64,000 nucleotides of DNA from assembly GCA_937902315.1 (NCBI GenBank), contig CALGUG010000009.1:1-64000 (forward strand). Reading direction: 5' to 3'. Of this stretch, positions 43,597 to 52,072 are shown piece after piece. Both the position numbers and the translations under genes were made by a program. The DNA is from an uncultured Chloroflexales bacterium. Its GTDB lineage: Bacteria; Chloroflexota; Chloroflexia; Chloroflexales; Chloroflexaceae. The notes under the pieces were generated by a model that was not told the origin of the DNA, made no database searches, and saw only the letters and a list, made by a program, of their open reading frames with translations. Within the stretch, counting starts at the first letter, position 1. Each line of letters starts with the position of its first letter.

Positions 43597-46254
43597 CTAT
43601 CCAACTGTTTTTTCGCGTAGTGGAACTGTCTGACAGTCCGTGCCCTCTTGTAGGGCGGCGCTGAGACGTTCGATGAGCTGGATGGCATCTTCAACGATAT
43701 CGGCGATAAGGATCAGACGGTCACCCGGTCGGACGCGCTGCCAGGCCAGCGCCAAGGCTTCTTCTTGATTGGCCGCATAGAGGCGAGGTACATAATCGGG
43801 CAGTTGGCTGCCAAGCAAGGGAGGAATCGTTCCTACCGCTCGCCCTCGCAGTTCAGCCGTATCGTAGATGATATATTCGTGGCAGAATGAGCGGGTCGCC
43901 TCCATAGTCGCTAAGAGGTCATCGTCGCGACGATCGCCAGGTAGGGTGATCATCAGGAGGGTATGGCGTGGTTCTAGAGCTGCCATCGCCTCGCCCATGG
44001 CTTCGAGGGCAGCTCGGTTATGCCCATAATCTAAGATCAGCTCTACGCCGTTGATCTGGCTGATATTGAAGCGTCCGGGAACCATGCTGTAGCTGGTGGT
44101 GAAGGTTGAGAGGGCGCGAGCGATAAAGGCCGGATTCAGCCCTTCAGCCCAGGCTGCTGCTGAGGCTGCTAGAGCATTCTGGACTTGGAAGCCGATTCGC
44201 CCCCCAGCCGTCCATGCTAGGCGTTCCAGTTCGATTAATGAGATGCGGGTTGTGCTGTCGGCTAGGGTGATTACACCGTTTTGAACCATGACAGCTCGGC
44301 CTCCACTCGCCAAGTGGGCTGCAATAATATGGTTATTCTCTTGGCGGCTGAAGTAGACGACCCTGCCGTCGCAGGCGGCCGCCATCTCGGCTACAAGCGC
44401 ATCGTCGGCGTTTAAGACCGCAGCTCCATCGCGATCGACCGCCTCGATCACAACCTGTTTAACCTTGGCTAACTCTTCGATCGTATTGACCCCGCGCAAG
44501 CCGAGGTGATCTTCGCTAATATTGGTGACAACGCCCACGGCGCAGCGATCAAAAGTAAGGCCCTCGCGTAAGATCCCGCCGCGTGCCGTTTCAAGCACGG
44601 CCACTTCGACCCGTGGATGCAGCAGCACCGTTCGGGCGCTTTGCGGGCCAGAACAATCGCCAGTAACTATCTGCTCGCCAGCGATATAAATGCCTTCGGT
44701 GCTGGTCATGCCAACAACTTTGCGGGCTGTTTCATACATATGGGCGATTAGGCGCGTTACCGTGGTCTTGCCATTGGTACCTGTTATAGCAATAATCGGA
44801 ATGCGCGACGGGGCATGGTTGGGGTAGAGCGACTCGACAATCGGGCCACCAACATCGCGCGGCTGGCCCTCGGTCGGCGCAATGTGCATGCGCAGGCCTG
44901 GGGCGGCATTCACTTCAACAATCGCGCCGCCCTGTTCAGGAAGCGGAAGGGTGATATCGTGGCAGAGCACGTCGATGCCAGCCACATCTAAGGCCATAAT
45001 TTGGGCGGCGAGTTCAGCCATGCGAGCGTTCGCCGGATGCACACTATCGGTCACATCGGTGGCAGTGCCGCCAGTAGAGAGATTGGCATTGGTGCGGAGG
45101 CGTACGACTTGGCCAGCGGCCGGAATCGATTCGCTATTCAAGCCTTGTTGGGCTAAGACAATTTTGGCCACCGGATCTAAGCTCAAACGGGTAAGCGTGC
45201 TACTGTGGCCGGGGCGGCGCCGTGGATCTTTGTTGACGATCTCGACCAGTTCGCTGATGGAATGTAATCCATCCCCAAGCACATGGGCTGGATCGCGCCG
45301 CGCAGCTGCTACCAAACTACCATTGATCACCAATAAGCGGTAATCATCGCCCTCGATATAACGCTCAACCAAGACGTTGCCAAAGCCTGAGGCGATCGCG
45401 TAGGCGCTATGTACATCTGCTTCGTTGCTGAGACGCACGCTTACACCCTTGCCTTGGTTGCCATCTTCTGGTTTGACTACGACGGGCAAGCCGATCTCTT
45501 GAGCGGCCTCCCAAGCTTCCTGTGCCGAACTGACGATCCGCCCGTCGGGTACGGGCACGCCTACATTGCGCAACATTCTGTTTGTCAGGGCTTTCTCTTG
45601 GCACATATTGACGGCAATCGAGCTGGTATTAGAGGTTTCAGCTGCTTGGATCCGTTTTTGATAGATGCCGTAGCCAAGCTGTACCAAGCTGCTGCCTTCG
45701 CCCAAACGAATCACCGGAATGCGGCGGCGACGGGCGGCTTCAACAATTGCGTTGGTGCTTGGGCCAAAACGGTAACGATCGGCAAGATCTTTCAGCTCTT
45801 CAAGCTCGCTATTAATATCGAAAGGCTCATCGTGCATTGCTGCAAGCACAAGGCGAAGGGCTGTTTCAAAAGCGGCCCGCGCAGGGACTTCCTCTTTATA
45901 GGCGAACACAACGCTATAGACACCGTATTCGTCGGTGCTGCGTGCCCGCCCAAACGAGACTGGAAAGCCCATCTGCTCTTGCAGTTCGAGGGCGATATGC
46001 TCGGTGATATGTGCCAAATAGGTGCCTTGCCGCAAACGTTCAACAAAACCGCCATGACGGCCCACACTACAGGTATGACTCTCTAGTCCGGGCAACCAAG
46101 CGAGCAAGCGCTCGATAAAACCGGGGAATGTATTGCTAGGGCGTTCTTCATACGGGCCAATATCCATTTCCACATACATTACTGTAAAGTTTGCGTAGAG
46201 GTTTGGCCCACGCAAAGGGCGAATGCTACGAATCGAGACACCGTGAGTGTCCAT
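43597..46254 (-). CDS. cphA: Cyanophycin synthetase
   Basis: An 885-residue ligase that builds multi-L-arginyl-poly-L-aspartate from Asp and Arg with ATP. The N-terminal domain (1-160, with GPNLYANFTVMYVEMDIG and ITEHIALELQ) is followed by an ATP-grasp domain (about 165-480, KPEDGNQGKGVSV, EVNAAPGLRMH) that adds aspartate, and a Mur-ligase-like domain (about 485-885, P-loop ITGTNGKTTVTRL near 490, NISEDHLGLRG, ILDYGHNRAAL) that adds arginine. Length is as in cyanobacterial CphA. The ATG at 46254 is chosen because TGGAGGTCAATCC precedes it. First gene of the operon with cphB. Cyanophycin stores nitrogen and carbon; its place in a stress block suggests granules made on growth arrest. Confidence 0.95.
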   Translation of the reverse strand: MDTHGVSIRSIRPLRGPNLYANFTVMYVEMDIGPYEERPSNTFPGFIERLLAWLPGLESHTCSVGRHGGFVERLRQGTYLAHITEHIALELQEQMGFPVSFGRARSTDEYGVYSVVFAYKEEVPARAAFETALRLVLAAMHDEPFDINSELEELKDLADRYRFGPSTNAIVEAARRRRIPVIRLGEGSSLVQLGYGIYQKRIQAAETSNTSSIAVNMCQEKALTNRMLRNVGVPVPDGRIVSSAQEAWEAAQEIGLPVVVKPEDGNQGKGVSVRLSNEADVHSAYAIASGFGNVLVERYIEGDDYRLLVINGSLVAAARRDPAHVLGDGLHSISELVEIVNKDPRRRPGHSSTLTRLSLDPVAKIVLAQQGLNSESIPAAGQVVRLRTNANLSTGGTATDVTDSVHPANARMAELAAQIMALDVAGIDVLCHDITLPLPEQGGAIVEVNAAPGLRMHIAPTEGQPRDVGGPIVESLYPNHAPSRIPIIAITGTNGKTTVTRLIAHMYETARKVVGMTSTEGIYIAGEQIVTGDCSGPQSARTVLLHPRVEVAVLETARGGILREGLTFDRCAVGVVTNISEDHLGLRGVNTIEELAKVKQVVIEAVDRDGAAVLNADDALVAEMAAACDGRVVYFSRQENNHIIAAHLASGGRAVMVQNGVITLADSTTRISLIELERLAWTAGGRIGFQVQNALAASAAAWAEGLNPAFIARALSTFTTSYSMVPGRFNISQINGVELILDYGHNRAALEAMGEAMAALEPRHTLLMITLPGDRRDDDLLATMEATRSFCHEYIIYDTAELRGRAVGTIPPLLGSQLPDYVPRLYAANQEEALALAWQRVRPGDRLILIADIVEDAIQLIERLSAALQEGTDCQTVPLREKTVG

Positions 46255-46659
46255 AGGATTGACCTCCATTGGTATGCGGCTAATTACCAGTACAACGCTG
46301 TAGCACTATCGCCCATCACGAGTCGACTCGAAGCGGGAGGCACTTCAAGGGGTGACAACTAATGATGGTGATTAAAAGCACAATGCCCGATCTCTGCAAA
46401 AACTATACCAACTAGCAATAAATTTCAGCATTTAATCGGGGCGATAGCGGGGAATATTCGCCCTCATCTCTCTCTGATACCAGATCCGCTTGATCGCATT
46501 AAGGATACATAGCTCGCGCATTAAGGTCGCTATCCCCAAGAAGGTTCTTAGGGCGTTCGCCTCCGGCCTATTAAACGGCCCGTCCGCCAAAACGAACTTC
46601 TCTTGTCTGCCAGAGTGTTTTTTCGAATTACACAAAATGGTTTTCGATTGTTGAAGAAA
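46255..46659. other. Gene-free region upstream of cphA
   Basis: About 400 bases with no convincing gene. A weak family-A-like fragment (CCGTCCGCCAAAACGAACTTCTC) lies near 46578-46600. The cphA promoter must lie in the proximal part but no clear boxes were assigned. Confidence 0.4.
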
Positions 46660-46687
46660 CAGACGGCGATCCGAGGATCACCGTCTG
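46660..46687 (-). terminator. Terminator of the lipoprotein gene
   Basis: CAGACGGCGATCC-GA-GGATCACCGTCTG, 13-bp arms with one G-T position, followed on the minus strand by TTTCTT. It is 80 bases past the lipoprotein stop. Confidence 0.7.
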
Positions 46688-46767
46688 TCGGTCTCATTTA
46701 ATAGATCTTGATCGTATGTATACCTTGAGGAAGGTGATTGTTCAGACTGAAATCATTAGCTGAGTGC

Positions 46768-47166
46768 TTAAGGTGTTGTGCTGGGCGTCTCGTCAGGATC
46801 CATCTGGCTGCCCGGCTCGGTGCTGGTTTCGTTGGGATCGGGAGGGCTGGTTACAGTGGTAAGGGGTTCCATGGTGGTGTTTGTATCGGGTTCGTTGGTG
46901 AGATCAGCACTGGGCGCACTCGGAATGCCTGTGTCTGGCTCAGAGGTGCTGCTATTATCGGGCAAAGCGGTATCGGGGTCACTCGTCACTCCTAAATCAG
47001 GCTCAGCTGGAAGACCTGTATTTGGATCATTGGTTACGTCCATATTAGGAATGCTGGTTGTGTTCCCTCTCGGTCCAGTGCCGCCATCGCTACAAGCACC
47101 CAGTGCGAAGGCCAATGCTAGGGCGCTGAATGCGCCGACGATCCGCAGAGATCTATGCTTATTCAT
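46768..47166 (-). CDS. Secreted low-complexity lipoprotein
   Basis: A 132-residue protein with a lipoprotein signal peptide: basic start MNKHRSLR, hydrophobic core, lipobox LGAC with Cys near residue 25. The mature part is Pro/Asp/Thr/Ser-rich with loose repeats of the type NDPNTGLPAEPD, SDPDTALPD, SEPDTGIPS. No fold or enzyme motif can be seen; it probably forms an extended surface or wall-associated spacer. GAGAGGAATAAATC precedes the ATG. It diverges from the DUF2243-ctaG operon. Confidence 0.78.
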   Translation of the reverse strand: MNKHRSLRIVGAFSALALAFALGACSDGGTGPRGNTTSIPNMDVTNDPNTGLPAEPDLGVTSDPDTALPDNSSTSEPDTGIPSAPSADLTNEPDTNTTMEPLTTVTSPPDPNETSTEPGSQMDPDETPSTTP

Positions 47167-47401
47167 GATTTATTCCTCTCCTGTAAACGATACGTCAGTG
47201 TCACGTGACGCTGCTGTGAAATATCAAATTGCATGCTCACAAGGAGCGATAAGTGGGGAGAAAAAGGATGTCTTTTGCTCCTAAATTGCTACAGCTATCC
47301 CGAAGTGTTCTCGTGCTACAGTGAATATATAGATGAAGCTCTCCAAGCTCTTGTAAAGAGTTTTCGCACAGTGCTTCGATCTCGTCTAAAGGAGGAAACC
47401 T

Positions 47402-47905
47402 ATGTCTGACCCCAGCTTGGCTCCGCCTGAAACAGGCCGTTCGGCTTGGATAAGCGCCTTGATCGGAATCGGCTTGATGGCCGCCCTCGATGAGATCGTC
47501 TTTCATCAGCTATTGGCTTGGCACCACTTTTACGATCAGGCCAGCTTAGAGATCGGTTTGTTGAGCGATGGCCTGCTCCATTCGGCCGAATTGATCGCGT
47601 TGGTGGCGGGCTTCTTCTTACTCTTCGACCTGCGTCGCCGCCATACACTCGCGCCACTCTGGGCTTGGGCGGGAGGATTTCTGGGAGCCGGGGCTTTTCA
47701 GCTCTTCGATGGGGTGATCAATCACAAGCTGTTGCGCTTGCATCAGATACGCTATGGGGTCTATCTATTGCCCTACGATCTCGCTTGGAATGGGGCTGCT
47801 TTGCTGCTGATTATGATCGGCGTCGGATTGTTAACACGTGCGCGCTTTGTTCAAGCTCAGCGGAATCTATCTGCAGCTGAGACGCGTCTAGGAGAAAGCC
47901 TATGA
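47402..47905 (+). CDS. DUF2243 membrane protein
   Basis: A 167-residue integral membrane protein with four predicted helices. It has the family's conserved residues: FHQLLAWHHFY in the first loop, GLLHSAELIA, and DGVINHKLLRLHQIRY. DUF2243 proteins are often coded next to CtaG-type cytochrome oxidase assembly factors, as here, but have no proven function; the histidines could bind metal or heme. AAAGGAGGAAACCT precedes the ATG. Its stop overlaps the next start by four bases, indicating translational coupling. Confidence 0.85.
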   Translation: MSDPSLAPPETGRSAWISALIGIGLMAALDEIVFHQLLAWHHFYDQASLEIGLLSDGLLHSAELIALVAGFFLLFDLRRRHTLAPLWAWAGGFLGAGAFQLFDGVINHKLLRLHQIRYGVYLLPYDLAWNGAALLLIMIGVGLLTRARFVQAQRNLSAAETRLGESL

Positions 47906-48711
47906 GCCATCAGCATGGCGCTACGAGCTTTTGGGGCGAGCTTGTAATCAGCTTGGCGATTATTACGCTGTTTGTTGTCTACCTATGGGCTGCTTGGCAG
48001 CTGCGTTCGCGTCGTGGCTGGAGCTGGCTGCGCAGCGTAAGCTTCGCAAGCGGCATCGTCCTTGTGCTGCTCGGCCTTTCGCCGACACTTACGGCTATGG
48101 CCCAACACGACCTGCGCGGCCATATGCTGCAACATTTGCTGATCGGCATGTTCGCCCCGATCGGCTTGGTATTGGGCGCTCCCTTTACACTGGCGCTTAG
48201 AACGCTTTCTGTGCCTGACGCCCGTCGCCTGAGCGCCTTCTTTCGTTGGCGCCCGATGCGCTGGCTGAGCCATCCTTTGACGGGCTTCGTATTCAGTATC
48301 GGCGCTATGTATTTGCTCTACGCCACCCCGCTGTTTGCCGCTTCTCAAGAGCAGGCTCTGCTGCATAGCCTGTTACACATCCATTTTCTAGCGGCTGGTT
48401 TTCTCTTTACATGGTCGCTCATCGGGATCGATTCTGCACCCCATCGCCCAAGGCTGCGCATGCGCCTTGTAGTGCTCTTTTTGGCTGGCGCCGCCCACGC
48501 CATACTTGCCAAAGCTATGTATATCTATCTCTGGCCGTTGGGCGTTGCGGCTGATGCCGAACAGATTCGAACCGCCGCCAAGCTGATGTATTACGGTGGC
48601 GATCTCGCCGAGATTGTGTTACTGATTGTGCTGTTTGCGCAGTGGTATCGTAACCCACGCTGTCAGCGCGACCTTGCCTCGCAGACAGTCAGCGTTTTGC
48701 CGAGTAAATAA
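47902..48711 (+). CDS. ctaG: CtaG (caa3-type) cytochrome c oxidase assembly-like protein
   Basis: A 269-residue membrane protein with about seven helices, of the caa3_CtaG family (distinct from the Cox11-type CtaG). Conserved histidine/methionine segments include AQHDLRGHMLQHLLIGMFAP, LHSLLHIHFLAAGFLFTW, HAILAKAMYI and YYGGDLAEIVLL. The family is needed for, or linked to, copper insertion into cytochrome c oxidase. ATGAG at its start overlaps the DUF2243 stop, so the two are coupled. No oxidase subunit gene is present in the window. Confidence 0.85.
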   Translation: MSHQHGATSFWGELVISLAIITLFVVYLWAAWQLRSRRGWSWLRSVSFASGIVLVLLGLSPTLTAMAQHDLRGHMLQHLLIGMFAPIGLVLGAPFTLALRTLSVPDARRLSAFFRWRPMRWLSHPLTGFVFSIGAMYLLYATPLFAASQEQALLHSLLHIHFLAAGFLFTWSLIGIDSAPHRPRLRMRLVVLFLAGAAHAILAKAMYIYLWPLGVAADAEQIRTAAKLMYYGGDLAEIVLLIVLFAQWYRNPRCQRDLASQTVSVLPSK

Positions 48712-49052
48712 ATTTGATGAGCTTTTTTAAGACTCGTCAGTCGCTTCTAGCCGTACAAACTAGCGTGCTTGGTACACTCCTTGCTATTGAGTGCATTTGT
48801 TCGGTACATTGTTCGAATATGAGCGAAACGATAACGTTCATAACAAGGTACGAATAGAACATAACCTTCTTATTGCTCGCTCTCGCTTCATTCCTCTTCA
48901 TCTAACCCCTGTTCTCAATTGTCCGATTAAGAAAGCACAGCTGCTTGTGACAAGGTTGTATGTTAAGGCTCTTCAGCCTTAGCTTAGCCTTGTATGTGCA
49001 GTTGTAGATCCTGTGATGGATCTTGTGCTTACACACAGAAGAGGAGCATAGT
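48712..49052. other. Gene-free region
   Basis: These 340 bases between ctaG and the SDR gene hold no convincing gene. A weak TGATGAG / CTCGTCA hairpin with an internal T run (about 48716-48740) may terminate the ctaG transcript. Confidence 0.35.
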
Positions 49053-49946
49053 ATGCAGAAGAATACTCGCGAACAAGCTGTTCAAAAACAACCCATGCCA
49101 CCTTTTCCCGAACAGCATCAGCCAAAACCAGGCATTGAGTCGAAACTCGATCCGCGACCGCGTTACCAAGCGCCAGCCTACCGAGCCGCCGATAAGCTAC
49201 ATGGCAAGGTCGCCCTTATCACCGGCGGCGATTCGGGTATTGGGCGGGCGGTTGCGGTGCTGTTTGCGCGCGAGGGCGCCGATGTGGCGATCGTCTACTT
49301 GCCGGTTGAGCAATCTGACGCTGAAGAGACGCGCCAAGCGATCGAAGCCGAAGGTCAGCAGGCCTTGTTGTTGGCGGGCGATCTAACCGACCCCGATTTT
49401 TGTCGCGATATCGTAGAGCAGACCGTTAAGACCTTTGGCAAGCTCGATATTGTGGTCAACAATGCGGCCTACCAACAGCATCAGGAGGGGATCGATCTGC
49501 TGAGCGAAGAGCAGTGGGATCGGACCTTCAAGACCAATATCTACAGCTATTTTCGGGTGGCAAAGGCCGCTCTTCCCCACCTTAAACCTGGCTCGACCAT
49601 CATCAACACCGGTTCGAGCACAGGCCTCGATGGCAGCGAAGCTCTGCTCGATTATTCGGCCACCAAAGGGGCGATCCATACCTTTACCAAGTCCTTGGCC
49701 GCCAATCTGGCCGACAAGCATATTCGGGTCAATTGCGTGGTGCCCGGCCCTGTTTGGACTCCGCTTAATCCTTCGGATCGCGACGCCGAACAGGTCGCTG
49801 TCTTCGGCCAAGAGACGCCCTATAAACGGCCTGCTCAGCCGGAAGAACTCGCGCCTAGCTATGTGTTTTTGGCTTCTGAAGCTGATTCCAGCTTTATCAC
49901 TGGTGAAGTTATTACGGTTGCTGGGGGCAAGACCTCTACGGGTTAG
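49053..49946 (+). CDS. SDR-family oxidoreductase, general-stress type, copy 1
   Basis: A 297-residue short-chain dehydrogenase of the subgroup with a 40-residue N-terminal extension rich in Pro and Gln (PFPEQHQPKPGIESKLDPRP) before the Rossmann core. Core motifs: TGGDSGIGRAVAV, NNAAYQQH, NTGSSTGLDG, YSATKGA, PGPVWTPLNP, and the C-terminal SSFITGEVITV. The subgroup includes YdaD/GspI-type general stress proteins; substrates are not established. GAGGAGCATAGT precedes the ATG. It is highly similar to the gene at 50781, with one unrelated gene between them. Confidence 0.88.
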   Translation: MQKNTREQAVQKQPMPPFPEQHQPKPGIESKLDPRPRYQAPAYRAADKLHGKVALITGGDSGIGRAVAVLFAREGADVAIVYLPVEQSDAEETRQAIEAEGQQALLLAGDLTDPDFCRDIVEQTVKTFGKLDIVVNNAAYQQHQEGIDLLSEEQWDRTFKTNIYSYFRVAKAALPHLKPGSTIINTGSSTGLDGSEALLDYSATKGAIHTFTKSLAANLADKHIRVNCVVPGPVWTPLNPSDRDAEQVAVFGQETPYKRPAQPEELAPSYVFLASEADSSFITGEVITVAGGKTSTG

Positions 49947-49973
49947 GGGGTCGCTGAGAAAGGATAGAGATCG

Positions 49974-50762
49974 ATGACAACGCTAGTGGTTGCAGTCTTT
50001 CCGAGCTTTGCTAAGGCTCAGATTGCTGTAGAACGCATACTACATATGGGGATCGACTCGGCTGCCATCAGCTTGCTGTATGCCGATCCCGCTTTTGGAG
50101 AGAACCTAGAACAGGAGCTTGTTGTTGGCCAGGAGGGTTTTAAACCGCCCGTTCGCTACCGTTTGGCCGAGGAAGTCTCGCCCGCCCTCGGCCTCTTGCT
50201 TGGTATTGGACAGATGTCGCTTCCGGGCGTTGGCAAGATCGTGGCTGGCGGGCCACTGGCCACAGCCCTGAGCAGCATTCTGGCCGATGAAAGCTCTGAT
50301 CCATTCCGCGATCTGTTGCGCAATGCTGGCCTCTCTCCCGATGAAACGCTGCTCTTGAAAGAGAGCCTACGGCGCGGCCTTGGGCTTGTGATGATCCATA
50401 CCACGCGCAATATGAGTGACCACGCTCAAGCAGCTCTCGATCAAGTCGGTGCGCTCGATATGCAGCGTCAAGCCGAAGAGTGGCGAGCGGAAGGATGGCT
50501 GCCAGTGCACCTTTCGGAGGAGGAGTTTGGCTTGGATCGTGTCGAGAGCGGCAAGCTCGCAACCTTAGGTGGTACCCTAGTGGGCGCTGCCACTGGCGCG
50601 GCCTTGGGCAGCTTTGGCGGTCCGCTCGGCACTGCGATCGGTAGCGTGGCGGGGGCCATTTCGGGCGGTGCGATCGGCGCAGCCAGTGAGCCAACCGATG
50701 ATAGCCTACTTGAAGTCCAAGAAGAGACCCAATCAGATGAACATGATCGAGCGGAATTGTAA
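49974..50762 (+). CDS. General-stress-type protein with glycine-zipper C-terminus
   Basis: A 262-residue protein. The N-terminal half has a small alpha/beta fold like YflT-type general stress proteins (TTLVVAVFPSFAKAQIAVERI, then VGQEGFKPP, a segment LGLLLGIGQMSLPGVGKIVAGGP). Near the C-terminus lies a glycine-zipper helix pair (GTLVGAATGAALGSFGGPLG, VAGAISGGAIGAA) that could insert in or bind membranes. It ends in an acidic tail. GAGAAAGGATAGAGATCG precedes the ATG. It lies 27 bases after one SDR gene and 18 before the other, so all three form one operon. Confidence 0.7.
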   Translation: MTTLVVAVFPSFAKAQIAVERILHMGIDSAAISLLYADPAFGENLEQELVVGQEGFKPPVRYRLAEEVSPALGLLLGIGQMSLPGVGKIVAGGPLATALSSILADESSDPFRDLLRNAGLSPDETLLLKESLRRGLGLVMIHTTRNMSDHAQAALDQVGALDMQRQAEEWRAEGWLPVHLSEEEFGLDRVESGKLATLGGTLVGAATGAALGSFGGPLGTAIGSVAGAISGGAIGAASEPTDDSLLEVQEETQSDEHDRAEL

Positions 50763-50780
50763 CTAAAGCGAGGGAGTGAT

Positions 50781-51632
50781 ATGGGAAATAGTAGTGATCA
50801 GAACAGCCCAAAGGCCGCTTTAGAGAACCAGCTCGATCAGGAGCCCCAATACCACGCGCCTAACTATCGCGGCGCTAACAAGCTGCGTGAGAAAGTGGCC
50901 TTAGTGACGGGTGGCGACTCTGGTATTGGGCGCGCCATTGCCGTGTTGTTTGCGCGTGAGGGCGCCGATGTGGCGATCGTTTATCTGCCCGCTGAGCAGA
51001 AGGATGCCGAAGTGACTCGCCAAGCGGTTAAGGCGGAAGGCCAAGAGGCGCTTCTATTGGCGGGCGATCTGACCGATCCAAGCTTTTGTCGCGAGATCGT
51101 CGATCGAACCGTCGAGCAGTTTGGCAGACTCGATATTGTGGTCAATAACGCCGGTTTTCAAAGCCAAGCAAAGAATATTGTTGAGCTGAGCGACGAGCAG
51201 TGGGAGCGCACCTTTCAGACCAATATCCATAGCTTCTTTCGAGTGAGTAAAGCAGCTCTGCCTCATCTGAAACCAGGCTCAAGCATTATCAACACTGGCT
51301 CAACCACCGGCCTGGATGGCAATCCCGATTTGCTCGATTATTCCGCCACCAAAGGGGCGATCCACAGCTTTACCAAGTCGCTGGCCGCCAACTTGGCCGA
51401 TAAACATATTCGGGTCAATTGTGTGGTGCCCGGCCCGGTCTGGACCGCCCTTAATCCTGCCGATCAAGATCCCGAGGAGATTAAGAATTTTGGCAAGGAT
51501 ACGCCCTTTAAACGGCCTGCCCAGCCGGAAGAGATCGCGCCTTGTTATGTGTTCTTGGCTTCTGAAGCCGATTCGAGCTTCATTAGCGGTGAACTGATCA
51601 CTATTACCGCCGGATCGACCTCGACCGGCTAG
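50781..51632 (+). CDS. SDR-family oxidoreductase, general-stress type, copy 2
   Basis: A 283-residue paralogue of the gene at 49053 with a shorter N-terminal extension. Core motifs are the same: TGGDSGIGRAIAV, NNAGFQSQ, NTGSTTGLDG, YSATKGA, PGPVWTALNP, SSFISGELIT. DNA similarity is high over the core, so the pair arose by duplication within the operon. GCGAGGGAGTGAT precedes the ATG. It is followed within ten bases by a family B element. Confidence 0.88.
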   Translation: MGNSSDQNSPKAALENQLDQEPQYHAPNYRGANKLREKVALVTGGDSGIGRAIAVLFAREGADVAIVYLPAEQKDAEVTRQAVKAEGQEALLLAGDLTDPSFCREIVDRTVEQFGRLDIVVNNAGFQSQAKNIVELSDEQWERTFQTNIHSFFRVSKAALPHLKPGSSIINTGSTTGLDGNPDLLDYSATKGAIHSFTKSLAANLADKHIRVNCVVPGPVWTALNPADQDPEEIKNFGKDTPFKRPAQPEEIAPCYVFLASEADSSFISGELITITAGSTSTG

Positions 51633-51639
51633 TCTGCTT

Positions 51640-51805
51640 ATACCAAATCAGGTTGATTAGGTTTTATTTGGCCTTCGGCAGAGCGGAACTTGTCTCTTTT
51701 GTTGTGTGAGATTTCGCGCTGCCGCGCGAAATCTCACACAACCCTTTTCCCGGCTTTTCGTTTTTCTGAGTTAAGAGAATGCACGTCTTTAAACGGATTT
51801 GGTAT
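51640..51805 (-). mobile_element. Family B MITE-like element, intact copy
   Basis: 166 bp, ATACCAAATC to CGGATTTGGTAT, in the opposite orientation to the copies at 4291 and 24680. Central palindrome TTGTGTGAGATTTCGCGC / GCGCGAAATCTCACACAA. Its left end lies eight bases after an SDR stop codon, so it may supply the terminator for that operon. Confidence 0.8.
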
Positions 51806-51884
51806 TAGATCCGCTTGTATCGTTTTGGACGCTCGTATGGCTGACGCAGCCAGCTAGCACTGTCTTTTGTTGGGCGGGATGTTG

Positions 51885-51938
51885 GTAGCCGTAGGCGGAC
51901 GCGGTTGGGTCCGAATGGAAGCGAGAGATCTGGCCGCC
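51885..51938 (+). repeat. Family A element, pair 2 right
   Basis: GGTAGCCGTAGGCGGACGCG to GCGAGAGATCTGGCCGCC, nearly the exact reverse complement of the element at 41791. The two face each other across the cyanophycin/SDR/ctaG block. Confidence 0.8.
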
Positions 51939-52072
51939 AAAGACTTTGCAACCTTTACGAGCAGATTGTTAGTAGCGAAGGCTTAGACTGAGTTTTATGC
52001 TGTTTTGTCGGATTGTGACGAGCTGGGCTCGGTAGCTAGCTCTGCATTGAGGAAAACGTGGAGTTACATGCC

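Noticed and set aside
46432..46635. 67-codon minus-strand frame upstream of cphA
   Set aside because: Contains a family-A-like fragment and has no ribosome site.
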